Positions 54,924-64,000 are shown, numbered from the stretch's first letter. The stretch is 64,000 bases of DNA from Novosphingobium meiothermophilum (GCF_003171715.1 NZ_QGHL01000020.1:124001-188000), one strand, 5' to 3'. Translations and numbers: made by a program. Notes: generated by a model from the letters alone, not told the origin.

Positions 54924-55706
54924 TCAGTGAAGATTCTCGGCGTCGTTCAGATAGACGCAGGTGAGCAGGGCGAAGACATAGGCCTGAATGCCTGCCACCA
55001 GAAGTTCCAGCGCGCAGATGCCAATCATCAGCACGAAGCTGGGAAGGGCAGCGAGGAAGAATGTCCCGACCCCGGCATTGGTGCCGGAGATCACGAAGCC
55101 TGAGAGCACTTCAAGGAGCACGTGCCCGGCCATCATCGCCACGAACAGACGCAGACCGAGGCTGAACGGACGCACCAGAAACGAGATCAGCTCGATCGGA
55201 AAGATGATCGGGATCATCGGCACGGGCGTGCCGTGCGGCACGAACAGAGAAAAGAAGTGCAGGCCATGCTTGGCAAAGCCGACGCCAAGCACGATGGCGA
55301 AACTCATGACCGCCAGAACGCCCGTGACGGTGAAATGGCTGGTTGCCGTAAACGGATGAACACCAACAAGTGCCAGCGGCAGAAGGCCGAGCATGTTGGC
55401 AAAAAGGATGAAGGCGAAGAGCGAGAAGACATAGGGCAGATACTTGCGGCCCGCCTTGCCAATATTGGCCTGAAGCAGATTATCAACGAAGCCGGTCAGC
55501 CCTTCCACCGCCATCTGCCAGCGGCCCGGCACAAGCTGGCGCTTGGCGCCGCCCGCAACGAAAACCACGAGGACGGCAGTGGTGATCGCCATCCACAACG
55601 CCGAATTGGTGAACGCGATGTTGTAACCGCCGATAGCCCAGTTCTCGGTCCCAAAAAGGGTCTGGATCGTGAACTGGTGAACCGGATCGACCTTGCCTTC
55701 GGCCAC
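54924..55706 (-). CDS. atpB: ATP synthase Fo subunit a
   Basis: 260 aa. Five to six membrane helices; the conserved half-channel segment VRPFSLGLRLFVAMMAGH carries the essential arginine. It forms the proton path with subunit c. Second gene of atpI-atpB-atpE-atpF'-atpF. Confidence 0.96.
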   Translation of the reverse strand: MAEGKVDPVHQFTIQTLFGTENWAIGGYNIAFTNSALWMAITTAVLVVFVAGGAKRQLVPGRWQMAVEGLTGFVDNLLQANIGKAGRKYLPYVFSLFAFILFANMLGLLPLALVGVHPFTATSHFTVTGVLAVMSFAIVLGVGFAKHGLHFFSLFVPHGTPVPMIPIIFPIELISFLVRPFSLGLRLFVAMMAGHVLLEVLSGFVISGTNAGVGTFFLAALPSFVLMIGICALELLVAGIQAYVFALLTCVYLNDAENLH

Positions 55707-55745
55707 GCGCTAAACCCCGTCTCACTCGAATACAACAACAGCGCC

Positions 55746-56066
55746 CTAATCGGGGCGCCGGCTCGAAATCCGGATGATGTTGCGGAAAGCCACCACGACC
55801 CCCATGAACAGCATCACCAGCAACCCCCAGGGGCTTGTTCCGGCAAACTGGTCAATGACCCAGCCGATGAACGCGCCGCCTACAAGACCTCCGATCAACT
55901 CCGCCAGCACGCGGTTGCCCATGCGATAATTCGCATCGGTTTCCCCGCCCGCCTTTGGTCGGCCGCGCTCTTCTTCCCGCTCGCGAAGGGCTTTCAGCCG
56001 CTTGTCGAGCGCGTCGATACGCGCGTCCTCACCGATAGGCTCGATCCCGTGCGGATCATCATTCAT
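55746..56066 (-). CDS. atpI: AtpI/ATPase gene 1-type protein
   Basis: 106 aa. Acidic soluble N-terminus (IGEDARIDALDKRLKALREREEE), then two hydrophobic segments (AELIGGLVGGAFIGWVI and WGLLVMLFMGVVVAFRNI) as in AtpI proteins, which help c-ring assembly. First gene of the Fo operon; a promoter candidate lies about 80 nt upstream. Confidence 0.87.
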   Translation of the reverse strand: MNDDPHGIEPIGEDARIDALDKRLKALREREEERGRPKAGGETDANYRMGNRVLAELIGGLVGGAFIGWVIDQFAGTSPWGLLVMLFMGVVVAFRNIIRISSRRPD

Positions 56067-56142
56067 GCCGTTTACCCCCCTGATCGGTTGTCCGACCCAA
56101 AAGTTTCAGCACAAACGACGGGTATCCGCCGAGGGCGCGGTC

Positions 56143-56171
56143 CCCTTAGGCGGGGGGTATCGCCGAGTCAA
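56143..56171 (-). promoter_or_regulatory. Candidate promoter of the Fo operon
   Basis: Minus strand: TTGACT (56166-56171), 17-nt spacer, TAAGGG (56143-56148). Consensus-like -35, weaker -10. Confidence 0.5.
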
Positions 56172-56216
56172 CTGTCACGGACTGTGTCTGAACCAAGGTA
56201 TCATCGCAAAAGCGAA

Positions 56217-56246
56217 CGCCCTTCCCCGCAAAGGCGGGAAAGGGCG
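56217..56246 (-). terminator. Terminator of the ydbH-ynbE-ydbL operon
   Basis: 13-bp stem with one mismatch (56217-56229 with 56234-56246). Read on the minus strand it is followed by GTTCGCTTTTG. Confidence 0.72.
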
Positions 56247-56292
56247 CAAAAGCGAGAGAAACTGGCTGGCGATTCGTATGCGCAATTTCAGT

Positions 56293-56721
56293 TCAGGGGC
56301 AGCGCGAATCACGCAGCGGCGGTCCATCGCCGCGTGTCTGCCACGAGCCGTCCGGCGCCTGATACTTCTCGCCCGGCTTGGTCTGGGCAATGAGCAGACA
56401 GCCTGAGGTCAGCGCATACTCCTCAACCGTCGCCTTGTTGGCCTGCGCCTTTTCCGCATAAAGCGCCTTGCGCTTGATGTTGATGTCTTCGACGATCGCT
56501 CTCAGGGCCGGACTGGGCGGCACGACATAACCGAGATAGCCGTCCATCTTCTCGCCCACCTGCCCGGCGCTGCGGGCAGCAGCATAGGCCGGATCGCGGG
56601 CCTGCGCAGCCGCGGAACCCGCCATCGGGCCAAGAGCCATACCGGCAACCGCCGCGGCCAGAAGTGCCTTGTGCATGGGAACCAAGATCATGGCTTCGAT
56701 CCTTGCGTTTTCCTTGGACAT
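56293..56721 (-). CDS. ydbL: YdbL family protein (DUF1318)
   Basis: 142 aa. The body (YLGYVVPPSPALRAIVEDINIKRKALY, TVEEYALTSGCLLI) fits the DUF1318/YdbL family. The N-terminus is exported: MHKALLAAAVAGMALGPMAG..AQA; translation may start at ATG 56676 instead of 56721, the latter overlapping the ynbE stop as TGATG. YdbL modulates the YdbH-YnbE bridge in E. coli. Last gene of the three. Confidence 0.85.
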   Translation of the reverse strand: MSKENARIEAMILVPMHKALLAAAVAGMALGPMAGSAAAQARDPAYAAARSAGQVGEKMDGYLGYVVPPSPALRAIVEDINIKRKALYAEKAQANKATVEEYALTSGCLLIAQTKPGEKYQAPDGSWQTRGDGPPLRDSRCP

Positions 56722-56993
56722 CAGAAGATGTCCGGATGGGTTTCAATCGTGGCGTTCGCATCCTGTGCGAGCCGGTACACGACCTCCTGCTTGATGTTGA
56801 TGTTGAGTTCGATGACGATCGGCTTGTCCGGTGCGTTCACCGAAATGCAGCCTGATAACGCCAACCCTCCCAACAGCGGCAGCGCCAGCAGGATGCGCCG
56901 CTTTCGCTTCGTTTTCGTTCTTGCGCCAGTGCCATTTGCCATGCCCATGCTGCTCGCAGGATTGGCGGACCGGGTCAATTCCAAGCGTTTCAT
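56721..56993 (-). CDS. ynbE: YnbE-like lipoprotein
   Basis: 90 aa. Lipobox LALSGC with Cys49 after a basic n-region (KRKRR). The mature part (PIVIELNINIKQEVVYRLAQDA) is the YnbE core. In E. coli YnbE is an outer-membrane lipoprotein that stacks on the C-terminus of YdbH. An internal ATG (56942) could give a more usual signal length. It overlaps ydbH by 4 nt. Confidence 0.88.
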   Translation of the reverse strand: MKRLELTRSANPASSMGMANGTGARTKTKRKRRILLALPLLGGLALSGCISVNAPDKPIVIELNINIKQEVVYRLAQDANATIETHPDIF

Positions 56994-59900
56994 GGCACGT
57001 TTCCGCTTTCTGCCGGCTGAATGCCGTGTTGTGAAACAGGCAGCACCACTCTTGTTGCGCCGCCCGTCTGGCCGATTGCTCCAAGGCGCTGCAGGGGCCT
57101 TCCCTGCGCATCGACCAGCCCAAGCAAGCGCGGATCCTTCACAAACGCAGGATCATAGAGCGCCTTGAACGAGGTTATGAGCTGGTAGAATGGTGCGCGA
57201 ATGTTGACGTTGAACTGGATCGGAAGGTTGGCTACCTGTTTCGTGATGAAGTTCCGCTTCGTCCCGGCCCCTTGCCGGACACCATCGAACTTCACGTTTG
57301 TAACGATCTCGCCTTCCAGATCGCCGCGCATGGCGATGGCCATGGTCCGGTAATCGAGAGACTTGAGTGAATCGAAGGCGAAGTTGGCCATCGCGCCCAT
57401 GTTCTCGTAGGTCAGTGCGCCAATGTAGGAGACATTACCACCGCCGCTGCGCGATACGAGCGTGCCTTCCTCGATACGTCCGCCGTTCGCATCGAATACG
57501 AGCGGGAACTGCCCATCGAAGGTGCCGGTCGCGGCAAGGTTGCCGAGTTCCATCTTCTCGATGAACTTGGCCGCATCGATAGCGGTGACAGTCAGGGTAT
57601 AGCGACGGGCCTCGGCCACGCCGAGCCGCAGATCGGTCGGCTCGAGCACCAATGTGCCGCCCAGGAACGGCCAGCGGGCATCGTGCAGGCGCAAGACCTG
57701 CTCCGGCATGAGCGTGAGGTCGATCTGCCCCTCCGTCACTTCGATGCCGGGATTGATGGAAGCAACCGTGATCCTCTGGTGGGGCTTGCTCACCATGCCA
57801 AGCAGATCGATAAACTCGATCCGCCCCTTGATGCCCTTGGCCGGACCGAACGCCGCCGCAAGATCGAGATTCTCGGTGCCGAAGCTGCCTGTGCTGGCAA
57901 CGCCGCGTGCGTTCCAGTCAATGCGCCCCGATCCCGTGATCCGGCCTTCGACATTGGCAACCACCCCCAGGGCAAGCCGGGTCAGTTGGGCAGGCTGAAA
58001 GCCCTTGTCGAACTTCAGGTCTGGCACGGTCAGATCGGCATGACCGGCACCTGTCGCAAGATCGTGTCCGATGGAAACCTCGCCCACGCCGCGCAACGTC
58101 TTGGCTTCGCGCAGCGCTGCTTTCGCCGAAATGCGGCTGCCTTCCAGCGTCAGCATGGCACCATCGCTGCGCAGAGGCTCGAAGCGCGCCGGATCGAGCC
58201 TGTCGGTCAGGTCGAAACCGGCTTGTGAAATGCTGAGCCTGCCATCTGCATAGCGCCACTGGCCGGATGCGCCCGCAAGGTCGAGCGGCACATCGGCCAA
58301 CCGAGCCTCCAGCCCATCGAATGTTCCGGCAGGATCCTTCTCCGCCCGCAAATCAATCTTCGTCACACGAATACGCGAAGCCGCTGCGTCGGTGCCAAGA
58401 CGAACGTCAACCGCAGCGGCACGGAGTGTGCCGGGATATCCGAGACTGATCGCGCCGGTTGAAAGCGCAAGCGGGCTTTCTCCGACGCGCCCGGTCAAAG
58501 CCAGCCCCTCCGCGCGCGCAGCAATACGCAGACCATCGCGCCCGCTTTTCACGATCGCATAGCCTTCGGAAGGACAAAGGTTGATTGCCGCTCGATCGAA
58601 AACCGCTGTGCCCAGCGCAATCCGCTCGAACCGAGGCTGGATGCAGCGCTTCCACAGCGCAAGTTGCCCCTTTGCATCCAGGCTGCCCGCCAAAGGCACT
58701 TCAAGATTCTGCACGGTGCCACCGGGAATCGCGCCTGACACCTTTGCCAGACCCGAAAAGCCGATCGAGCCATCAGTCACCTGCGCAACCATAAGTTCCG
58801 GAATGGCCAGAGAATTGGCGCCTTCGCGCCACGGCGCCATTGTCAGCCGGAACAGAGCCTGACCGGCGCGCCCTTGCTCAAGGCGCCCGACGATCCGCGG
58901 CAGGCCAGCCCCTGCGGTCGCGAAGTTGCCCGCCAGCAGCGGCGGGCCAGCAGGACTGGCCGTGACAAGCTGGAACCGGGAAAGCGAGAACAGATCCTGC
59001 CCGCTGCCGCCGGTGAGCCGCGCCTGAGGAACAACGATGGACAAAGCCTCACCGTTTCGGCGCAAGCCGACTTCGCCCACCAGTCGGCTGCCGCGTTCCT
59101 GCGCAGCCAGTGCCTTGCGGAACTGGTCGAGGAGCGGACCAAGCATGGTGCCGCGCGATGCGTCCGCGCTACGAGCGAGCGCACCGGCAAAACCGCTACC
59201 TACACGCGCGCCCTCACCCTTGATGGCACCGCGAAACTCAGCGCGAGACTCGCCCGGTTCATACCGGAGCGCTCCTTCAAGACCGACCAGCCCGAATTGC
59301 GCCGCATCGGTGACAAAGCTTCCTGCATTCGCCTCGACCCGCCCGCTGAGCGCGCCATCGCGCAAGGCCAGCCGCGCATCAAGTGCGAGCGATGCCGCCG
59401 AAGCCCCCGGCAAGGCAAGCTCACGCCCGCGCAAGGAAACCGTGCCCGTCAACCCGGCCAGATCCTTGTCGGCCTGCACTTTCAAGTTGGCCGTCATCCC
59501 CTTGCCACTGGCGCTGCCCGCCTTGTCATCAGCGCCGTCGCATTGCAGCGATGCCATGCGCAAGGGGCCTTCCAGCCGGGGCCTTGCGTCATCGACCGCA
59601 ATCCTGCCGAACAGCGTGACGTCCGCCGCACGGCACCGCCCCATTGAAAGCTTGGGCGCACTGGCCGCAATCGTGCCGGCGAAACCGCTTTGCAGGTTGC
59701 CCTCGCCATCCACCGCAATCCCCGCCTTGCCGAACCCGGTGAGCATGAGCGCGCGACCATCGATGACCGAGACCGCCAGATCGGGAAGCGTGAAGGGTTC
59801 CTGCGAAACCTGCTTGGGAAAGAGCAGCGGATCGAGAGCGCCGAAGCTCGGCTTGCCGTCAAGGAGGGTGCCGTAAAGCCGCGGCCGGACCAGCTTGACC

Positions 59901-60229
59901 GCACCGATCCTTGGAGTGCCGAACACGTAGTCGATCCGCACTTCGACTCGTTCGACCACGAGGTCCGGCCGTGCGGGATCGCCGACGACTACGTTGCGCA
60001 GCACCTGAAAGCGCGGACCGATGTTTTCCACTTCGTAGCGTGCAACAACGCCGTGTCTTTCAAGCTGGTCCAGAATGATCTGATCGGCAATCCGCTCACG
60101 CGAAAGCCAGAGGCCAGATGCACCGACAACCGCAATGGCGAGCGCCGTGCCTCCGGCGCGACGCCAGCGCCCGACGCGCGCAGGCGCGTCCGACGGGTCT
60201 GCTTCCGCCATTTCGAAACGATCTGCCAT
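56990..60229 (-). CDS. ydbH: YdbH family intermembrane lipid-transport protein
   Basis: 1079 aa. One N-terminal membrane anchor (ALAIAVVGASGLWL, about residues 27-40) followed by a long beta-rich AsmA-like/DUF2125-type stretch (bridge), ending in conserved YdbH C-terminus (NVSYIGALTYENMGAMANFAFDSLKSL, then INIRAPFYQLITSFKALYDP). AsmA-like proteins carry phospholipid across the periplasm between inner and outer membranes. The gene order ydbH-ynbE-ydbL is conserved. ATG 60229 follows AAGGGGG; upstream frame is unsupported. Confidence 0.9.
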   Translation of the reverse strand: MADRFEMAEADPSDAPARVGRWRRAGGTALAIAVVGASGLWLSRERIADQIILDQLERHGVVARYEVENIGPRFQVLRNVVVGDPARPDLVVERVEVRIDYVFGTPRIGAVKLVRPRLYGTLLDGKPSFGALDPLLFPKQVSQEPFTLPDLAVSVIDGRALMLTGFGKAGIAVDGEGNLQSGFAGTIAASAPKLSMGRCRAADVTLFGRIAVDDARPRLEGPLRMASLQCDGADDKAGSASGKGMTANLKVQADKDLAGLTGTVSLRGRELALPGASAASLALDARLALRDGALSGRVEANAGSFVTDAAQFGLVGLEGALRYEPGESRAEFRGAIKGEGARVGSGFAGALARSADASRGTMLGPLLDQFRKALAAQERGSRLVGEVGLRRNGEALSIVVPQARLTGGSGQDLFSLSRFQLVTASPAGPPLLAGNFATAGAGLPRIVGRLEQGRAGQALFRLTMAPWREGANSLAIPELMVAQVTDGSIGFSGLAKVSGAIPGGTVQNLEVPLAGSLDAKGQLALWKRCIQPRFERIALGTAVFDRAAINLCPSEGYAIVKSGRDGLRIAARAEGLALTGRVGESPLALSTGAISLGYPGTLRAAAVDVRLGTDAAASRIRVTKIDLRAEKDPAGTFDGLEARLADVPLDLAGASGQWRYADGRLSISQAGFDLTDRLDPARFEPLRSDGAMLTLEGSRISAKAALREAKTLRGVGEVSIGHDLATGAGHADLTVPDLKFDKGFQPAQLTRLALGVVANVEGRITGSGRIDWNARGVASTGSFGTENLDLAAAFGPAKGIKGRIEFIDLLGMVSKPHQRITVASINPGIEVTEGQIDLTLMPEQVLRLHDARWPFLGGTLVLEPTDLRLGVAEARRYTLTVTAIDAAKFIEKMELGNLAATGTFDGQFPLVFDANGGRIEEGTLVSRSGGGNVSYIGALTYENMGAMANFAFDSLKSLDYRTMAIAMRGDLEGEIVTNVKFDGVRQGAGTKRNFITKQVANLPIQFNVNIRAPFYQLITSFKALYDPAFVKDPRLLGLVDAQGRPLQRLGAIGQTGGATRVVLPVSQHGIQPAESGNVP

Positions 60230-60314
60230 TCGCCCCCTTCTTGCGCACTCCCGCCGCTTGGGCAATGCACGGCGTGGAACGCAAAAGCGCCAATTCGGTG
60301 CCCGCCGGGAAACC

Positions 60315-61052
60315 ATGGCTGACCAGACCCGACTCTTTCCTGAACAGGAAGCGGCCGCAGGCAGAAGATCGTCCTTCGACGCCAGCGATGCAAGCGGCCA
60401 CCGGGCGCGGCTGCGCAAGCGCCTGATGACCGGCGGCGAGGACGCGCTGGCAGATCATGAGCTGATCGAATACCTGCTCATTGTTGCGCGGCCGCGTATC
60501 GACACCAAGCCCATCGCGCGATCGCTGATCCAGCGCTTTGGCAGTCTGGCAGGCGTGCTGACCGCCGATCCGCAAACGCTGGCGCTGCATCCGGGAATGG
60601 GCGAAAGCAGCGCAGCCGCCCTGCGCATCGTGGCGCTTGCCGCGCGGCGGCTTGCCCGCACCAGTGTACGCGAACAGCCGATCCTTTCCAACTGGCAGGC
60701 CCTGCTTGATTATCTGCACATCGACATGGCGCACCTTAACGTGGAGCGCGTCCGCGTGCTCTATCTCAACACGCAGAACATGCTGATCCTCGATCATCTG
60801 GTCAGCGAGGGCACGCTTGACGAAAGTCCGATCTACACGCGCGAGGTGGTGAAGAAGGGGCTGGACGTTGGCGCGGCGGCCATGATCCTTGTTCACAACC
60901 ATCCTTCAGGATCTCCCCAGCCAAGCCGGGCAGACATCCAGATTACCCAGAAGATCATGGAAGCGGCGCACCTCCTGGGCATGACCGTTCATGACCACAT
61001 CGTGATCGGACGGGAAGGCCACACGTCGCTGAAAGCCCAAGGCCTGATCTGA
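60315..61052 (+). CDS. radC: RadC family protein (JAB/MPN domain)
   Basis: 245 aa. N-terminal HhH-like region, then a JAB domain with metal ligands in LVHNHPSGSPQPSRAD. The E. coli radC102 allele was linked to repair, but RadC is not required for it; the current function is unclear. ATG 60315 begins MADQTRLFPEQE and follows CGGGAAACC. Divergent from ydbH by 85 nt. Confidence 0.93.
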   Translation: MADQTRLFPEQEAAAGRRSSFDASDASGHRARLRKRLMTGGEDALADHELIEYLLIVARPRIDTKPIARSLIQRFGSLAGVLTADPQTLALHPGMGESSAAALRIVALAARRLARTSVREQPILSNWQALLDYLHIDMAHLNVERVRVLYLNTQNMLILDHLVSEGTLDESPIYTREVVKKGLDVGAAAMILVHNHPSGSPQPSRADIQITQKIMEAAHLLGMTVHDHIVIGREGHTSLKAQGLI

Positions 61053-61156
61053 GACGGGTGAAATCAGATGACCGCCAGCGCGGGCACCCCAAATGGTTGC
61101 GCGCTTGCTGACCTTGCGCCAAAGGTGCGGCGGAAGCAGCCGGACACAGGAAACCC

Positions 61157-63052
61157 TTGCAGCACAGAGCGGAAATCGAAGGTCTGCGCGCGGTTGCGGT
61201 CGTGCCGGTCGTGCTGTTCCATGCAGGAATTGCCGGTTTTGGCGGCGGTTTCGTCGGCGTCGACGTGTTCTTCGTCATCAGCGGCTATCTGGTCACACGC
61301 GCCATCCTTGCCGATGCTCTGGAACACCGCTTCTTGCTCCGCGACTTCTACGAAAGACGCGCGCGGCGCATCCTGCCCGCACTGTTCCCGGTGCTGCTTG
61401 CCAGCCTTGCCCTCGCATGGCTTGTTATGACCCCTCCGGATTTTCGCCAGTTCGCCCAGTCACTGGGCGCAAGCGCGCTGTTTGCCGCCAACCTGCTGTT
61501 TGCCCGCAAGACCGGCTACTTCGACGACGACGAAGGCTTTGCTCCCCTGCTGCACTTGTGGAGCCTTTCGGTAGAGGAACAGTTCTACATCCTGTTCCCG
61601 CTGCTAGTGCTCATGCTCCTCAGGATTGCGCGGCCGGAACGCAGGCAAACGATGGTGACAACGGCCTTTGCCTTGCTGGCGCTCGCCTCGCTGACCACAG
61701 CTCTGGCAATGCCATCAGAGCAGTCCTCGGTTGCCTTCTTCCTGCTGCCTGCCCGCGCGTGGGAGTTGCTGGCCGGGGCATTATGCGCCGTGCTTCCCGA
61801 TAGCAGCGGCGGCCAGCCCGCATCCACCCGCAGCACACTGGCGCTGGGAGGCCTTGTGCTGGTTGTTGCAGGCATGATGATCTCATCCGGAATGCAGGCG
61901 CCCGACTGGCGGCTGCTGCTGCCGGTCGGCGGCACCGCCCTTGTGCTTCGCCATGCCAGCGCCAGCAATCTCGCAGGACGCATTCTCGGCCTGCCCGTGC
62001 TCACAAGCATCGGGGCGGCCTCTTACGGGATATACCTCTGGCACAACCCCCTGCTGGCCACGCTGGACTATGTCTGGCTCGATGTGCCCCCGCTCTGGCT
62101 CTCGGCCAGTGCCATCGGGCTGGCAACAGCCTTGGGCTTTGCCTCGCTGCATCTGCTTGAGCGGCCTGTGCGCCAGCGTGAAATCCTGCGCGCTCCGCGG
62201 GCGCTGGCGGTCTTCTGCGGGCTTTCGCTGGCGCTGGCGCTCGCCGCGGGCATTGCCGGGCATCTGCGCTGGCTTCAGCCGCGCAGCATCGTTGCCGCAA
62301 AGGCGCTTGGTGCGCACCCCCCGCCGGGCGAGGAGCAGGGCATCATCCTTCCGGAAAATGGCGCGCCGCTGGCCTTCATCGTTTACGGGGACAGCCATGC
62401 CCGGCAATACTTCCCTTCCCTTCAGGCGCGCTTTGGCAAGGGGGCACTGCTGACCGTGCCGGGCTGCCTATCACTGCCGCAAATCACCAGCCGCAACGAG
62501 GTATCCGAAAGAGCCGAAATCTGCGCAGACTTGCCGCAGGAACTGGCAATGCTGGTGCGAGAGCGGCAAATCCCCGTGGTGATCTGGGCGCAGCGCTGGG
62601 ACCGGGAACTTTATGACAAGGCATCGCTGCATCTTCTGGGGCAGGCATCCGGCGCAGCCTGGCCCGCAATGCAGCAGGGCATAGAACAATTGCGCGCATC
62701 GCTGCCCTCCACCACCCGGCTAATTCTTGTAGGCAATGTTCCAACCGCTGCCACGGGCGGCCCGGCACTGTCTGACGGATACGCAAGGTGCCTTGCTTAT
62801 CTCGATATCCGCTGCCCCGTGTCCTATCCGGCTGAAAGGGCAGAAGGCCGCCACATCAATCCCCTGCTGGCCTCATTGGCGATGCGGCTGCCGCAGACGT
62901 TCTACTTTGATCCGACACTGGACCTTTGCGATGCCGCCGGGTGTGCGGTGATGCGGGATGGCAAGGTCATCTATCACGACTGGACACATCTTTCGGAATA
63001 TGGAGCTGGTCTAGTCGCCAGACGTCTGGGCGATGAGTTCCTCGCCCGCTGA
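61157..63052 (+). CDS. OafA/YrhL-type acyltransferase with C-terminal SGNH domain
   Basis: 631 aa. N-terminal acyltransferase-3 membrane domain (about 10 helices; EIEGLRAVAVVPVVLFHA, FFVISGYLV, HLWSLSVEEQFY) and a C-terminal periplasmic SGNH esterase-like domain (about residues 390-631: YGDSHARQY, then DWTHLSEYG). Such proteins O-acylate lipopolysaccharide, capsule or peptidoglycan. TTG 61157 with AGGAAACCC before it is the likely start. No polysaccharide cluster is adjacent. Confidence 0.9.
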   Translation: MQHRAEIEGLRAVAVVPVVLFHAGIAGFGGGFVGVDVFFVISGYLVTRAILADALEHRFLLRDFYERRARRILPALFPVLLASLALAWLVMTPPDFRQFAQSLGASALFAANLLFARKTGYFDDDEGFAPLLHLWSLSVEEQFYILFPLLVLMLLRIARPERRQTMVTTAFALLALASLTTALAMPSEQSSVAFFLLPARAWELLAGALCAVLPDSSGGQPASTRSTLALGGLVLVVAGMMISSGMQAPDWRLLLPVGGTALVLRHASASNLAGRILGLPVLTSIGAASYGIYLWHNPLLATLDYVWLDVPPLWLSASAIGLATALGFASLHLLERPVRQREILRAPRALAVFCGLSLALALAAGIAGHLRWLQPRSIVAAKALGAHPPPGEEQGIILPENGAPLAFIVYGDSHARQYFPSLQARFGKGALLTVPGCLSLPQITSRNEVSERAEICADLPQELAMLVRERQIPVVIWAQRWDRELYDKASLHLLGQASGAAWPAMQQGIEQLRASLPSTTRLILVGNVPTAATGGPALSDGYARCLAYLDIRCPVSYPAERAEGRHINPLLASLAMRLPQTFYFDPTLDLCDAAGCAVMRDGKVIYHDWTHLSEYGAGLVARRLGDEFLAR

Positions 63053-63172
63053 ACATCCTGCACGCCGCCGCGAAGGCCCCTGTCGGCCGTTGTTGCCCCT
63101 TGCCATCGCGCGCCCCCTTGCCTAGCGGCGCGCAGACACAGCGCAAGCGCCAAACCTTCCACGGAGTCGAAC

Positions 63173-64000
63173 ATGGTCCCCCGCTACGCCCGCCCCGCGA
63201 TGACCGCCATCTGGGACCCCGAAGCCCGCTATCGCATCTGGTTCGAGATCGAAGCCCACGCCACCGAGAAGCTGGGGCAGCTTGGCGTTGTGCCGCCATC
63301 GGGCGCGAAGGCCCTGTGGGACTGGTGGGCGACGAACCCCAGGATCGACGTTGCCGCGATCGATGCCATCGAGGCCGTGACCAAGCACGATGTCATCGCC
63401 TTCCTCGATTGGGTCGCACAGCAGGTTGGGCCGGAAGCGCGCTTCATGCATCAGGGGATGACCAGTTCGGACGTGCTCGACACGACGCTGAGCGTTCAAC
63501 TTGCGCGCGCATCCGATATCCTGCTCGCTGATCTTGACGCCCTGCTTGAGGCCATCAAGCGCCGCGCCTACGAACACAAATACACGCCCACCATTGGCCG
63601 CAGCCACGGCATTCATGCCGAACCCACCACCTTCGGCAAGAAGCTGGCCGAAGCCTATGCCGAGTTCAGCCGCTGCAAGGCGCGCCTCGTGGCTGCCCGT
63701 GCCGAAATCGCCACTTGCGCCATTTCTGGCGCGGTGGGCACCTTTGCCAACATCGACCCGTCGGTCGAGGAATACGTGGCGGAAAAGCTGGGCCTTGCGG
63801 TGGAGCCAGTGTCCACCCAGGTGATCCCGCGCGATCGCCATGCCATGTTCTTCGCAACGCTGGGTGTCATCGCCAGCAGCATCGAGAGGCTCGCCGTGGA
63901 AATCCGCCATCTCCAGCGCACCGAAGTGCTGGAGGCGGAAGAATACTTCTCGCCCGGCCAGAAGGGTTCGTCGGCCATGCCGCACAAGCGCAACCCCGTG
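63173..64000 (+). CDS. purB: Adenylosuccinate lyase (3' truncated by window)
   Basis: 276 codons, open to the window end. The fumarase/ASL-superfamily signature GSSAMPHKRNPV is at the very end, and earlier conserved parts are HQGMTSSDVLDT and TIGRSHGIHAEPT (catalytic histidine region). It removes fumarate in two purine steps. ATG 63173 follows ACGGAG. Together with purC, two purine genes lie in this window but 36 kb apart. Confidence 0.97.
   Translation, partial: MVPRYARPAMTAIWDPEARYRIWFEIEAHATEKLGQLGVVPPSGAKALWDWWATNPRIDVAAIDAIEAVTKHDVIAFLDWVAQQVGPEARFMHQGMTSSDVLDTTLSVQLARASDILLADLDALLEAIKRRAYEHKYTPTIGRSHGIHAEPTTFGKKLAEAYAEFSRCKARLVAARAEIATCAISGAVGTFANIDPSVEEYVAEKLGLAVEPVSTQVIPRDRHAMFFATLGVIASSIERLAVEIRHLQRTEVLEAEEYFSPGQKGSSAMPHKRNPV

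Overview
This window is about 64 kb of high-GC chromosomal DNA from an alphaproteobacterium. It most likely comes from the Sphingomonadales (Novosphingobium/Sphingomonas type). The evidence is the core gene content and order: an Fo operon atpI-atpB-atpE-atpF'-atpF separated from F1, the cluster infA-maf-rng-yacG-tRNA-Phe, a class II EPSP synthase followed by a CBU_0592-type membrane protein, cmk and rpsA, a FYDLN-acid protein, a proton-pumping pyrophosphatase, a TonB-dependent receptor, and a REP-like element with the CTTCGACAAGCTCAG core common in this group. The genus is inferred from style and is not proven. I see no insertion sequence, prophage, CRISPR array or clear genomic island.

Layout. 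1-0.5 kb: end of a TadC pilus-assembly gene. 0.5-2 kb: fumarylacetoacetase-like hydrolase coupled to a MarR regulator. 2.2-5.8 kb: a four-gene operon (thiolase, SDR dehydrogenase, enoyl-CoA hydratase, TetR) with a perfect palindromic operator candidate on its promoter. 5.9-9 kb: thiL and the K+-independent H+-pyrophosphatase. 9.2-12.2 kb: GNAT and JmjC-like overlapping pair, then TesB thioesterase. 12.2-15.8 kb: PLP-dependent lyase, uvrC and a PilZ protein. 15.8-18.4 kb: TonB-dependent receptor with a Gly/Pro/Met-rich insert. 18.7-21 kb: infA-maf-rng-yacG and tRNA-Phe. 21-22 kb: a BciA-type 8-vinyl reductase homologue. 22-27 kb: LMW phosphatase, fused E1 alpha/beta dehydrogenase, and a nitrilase-GNAT-SnoaL trio. 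27-32.4 kb: purC and a 4.4-kb autotransporter/OmpA hybrid adhesin. 32.4-33.4 kb: a 960-bp gene-free, partly AT-rich gap ending at tRNA-Thr. 33.5-40.2 kb: bioA, a 2'-5' RNA ligase-like gene, mltG, fabF, acpP, aspS. 40.4-46.4 kb: rnd-oxyR, pgsA, an LplT-like MFS carrier, a small membrane protein, an EVE protein, a 2OG oxygenase. 46.5-53.4 kb: tRNA-Ala, FYDLN protein, aroA-CBU_0592-cmk-rpsA, gloB, a LacI regulator. 53.5-60.2 kb: the Fo operon and ydbH-ynbE-ydbL. 60.3-64 kb: radC, an OafA-type acyltransferase, and the start of purB.

Most of the window is housekeeping: envelope lipids (fabF, acpP, pgsA, ydbH-ynbE-ydbL), energy (hppA, Fo), translation and RNA processing, and purine, biotin and shikimate synthesis. 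The accessory or less understood parts are the beta-oxidation operon with its operator, the GNAT/JmjC pair, the autotransporter-OmpA hybrid with its long regulated-looking upstream region, the isolated chlorophyll-type vinyl reductase, and the hairpins downstream of atpE.
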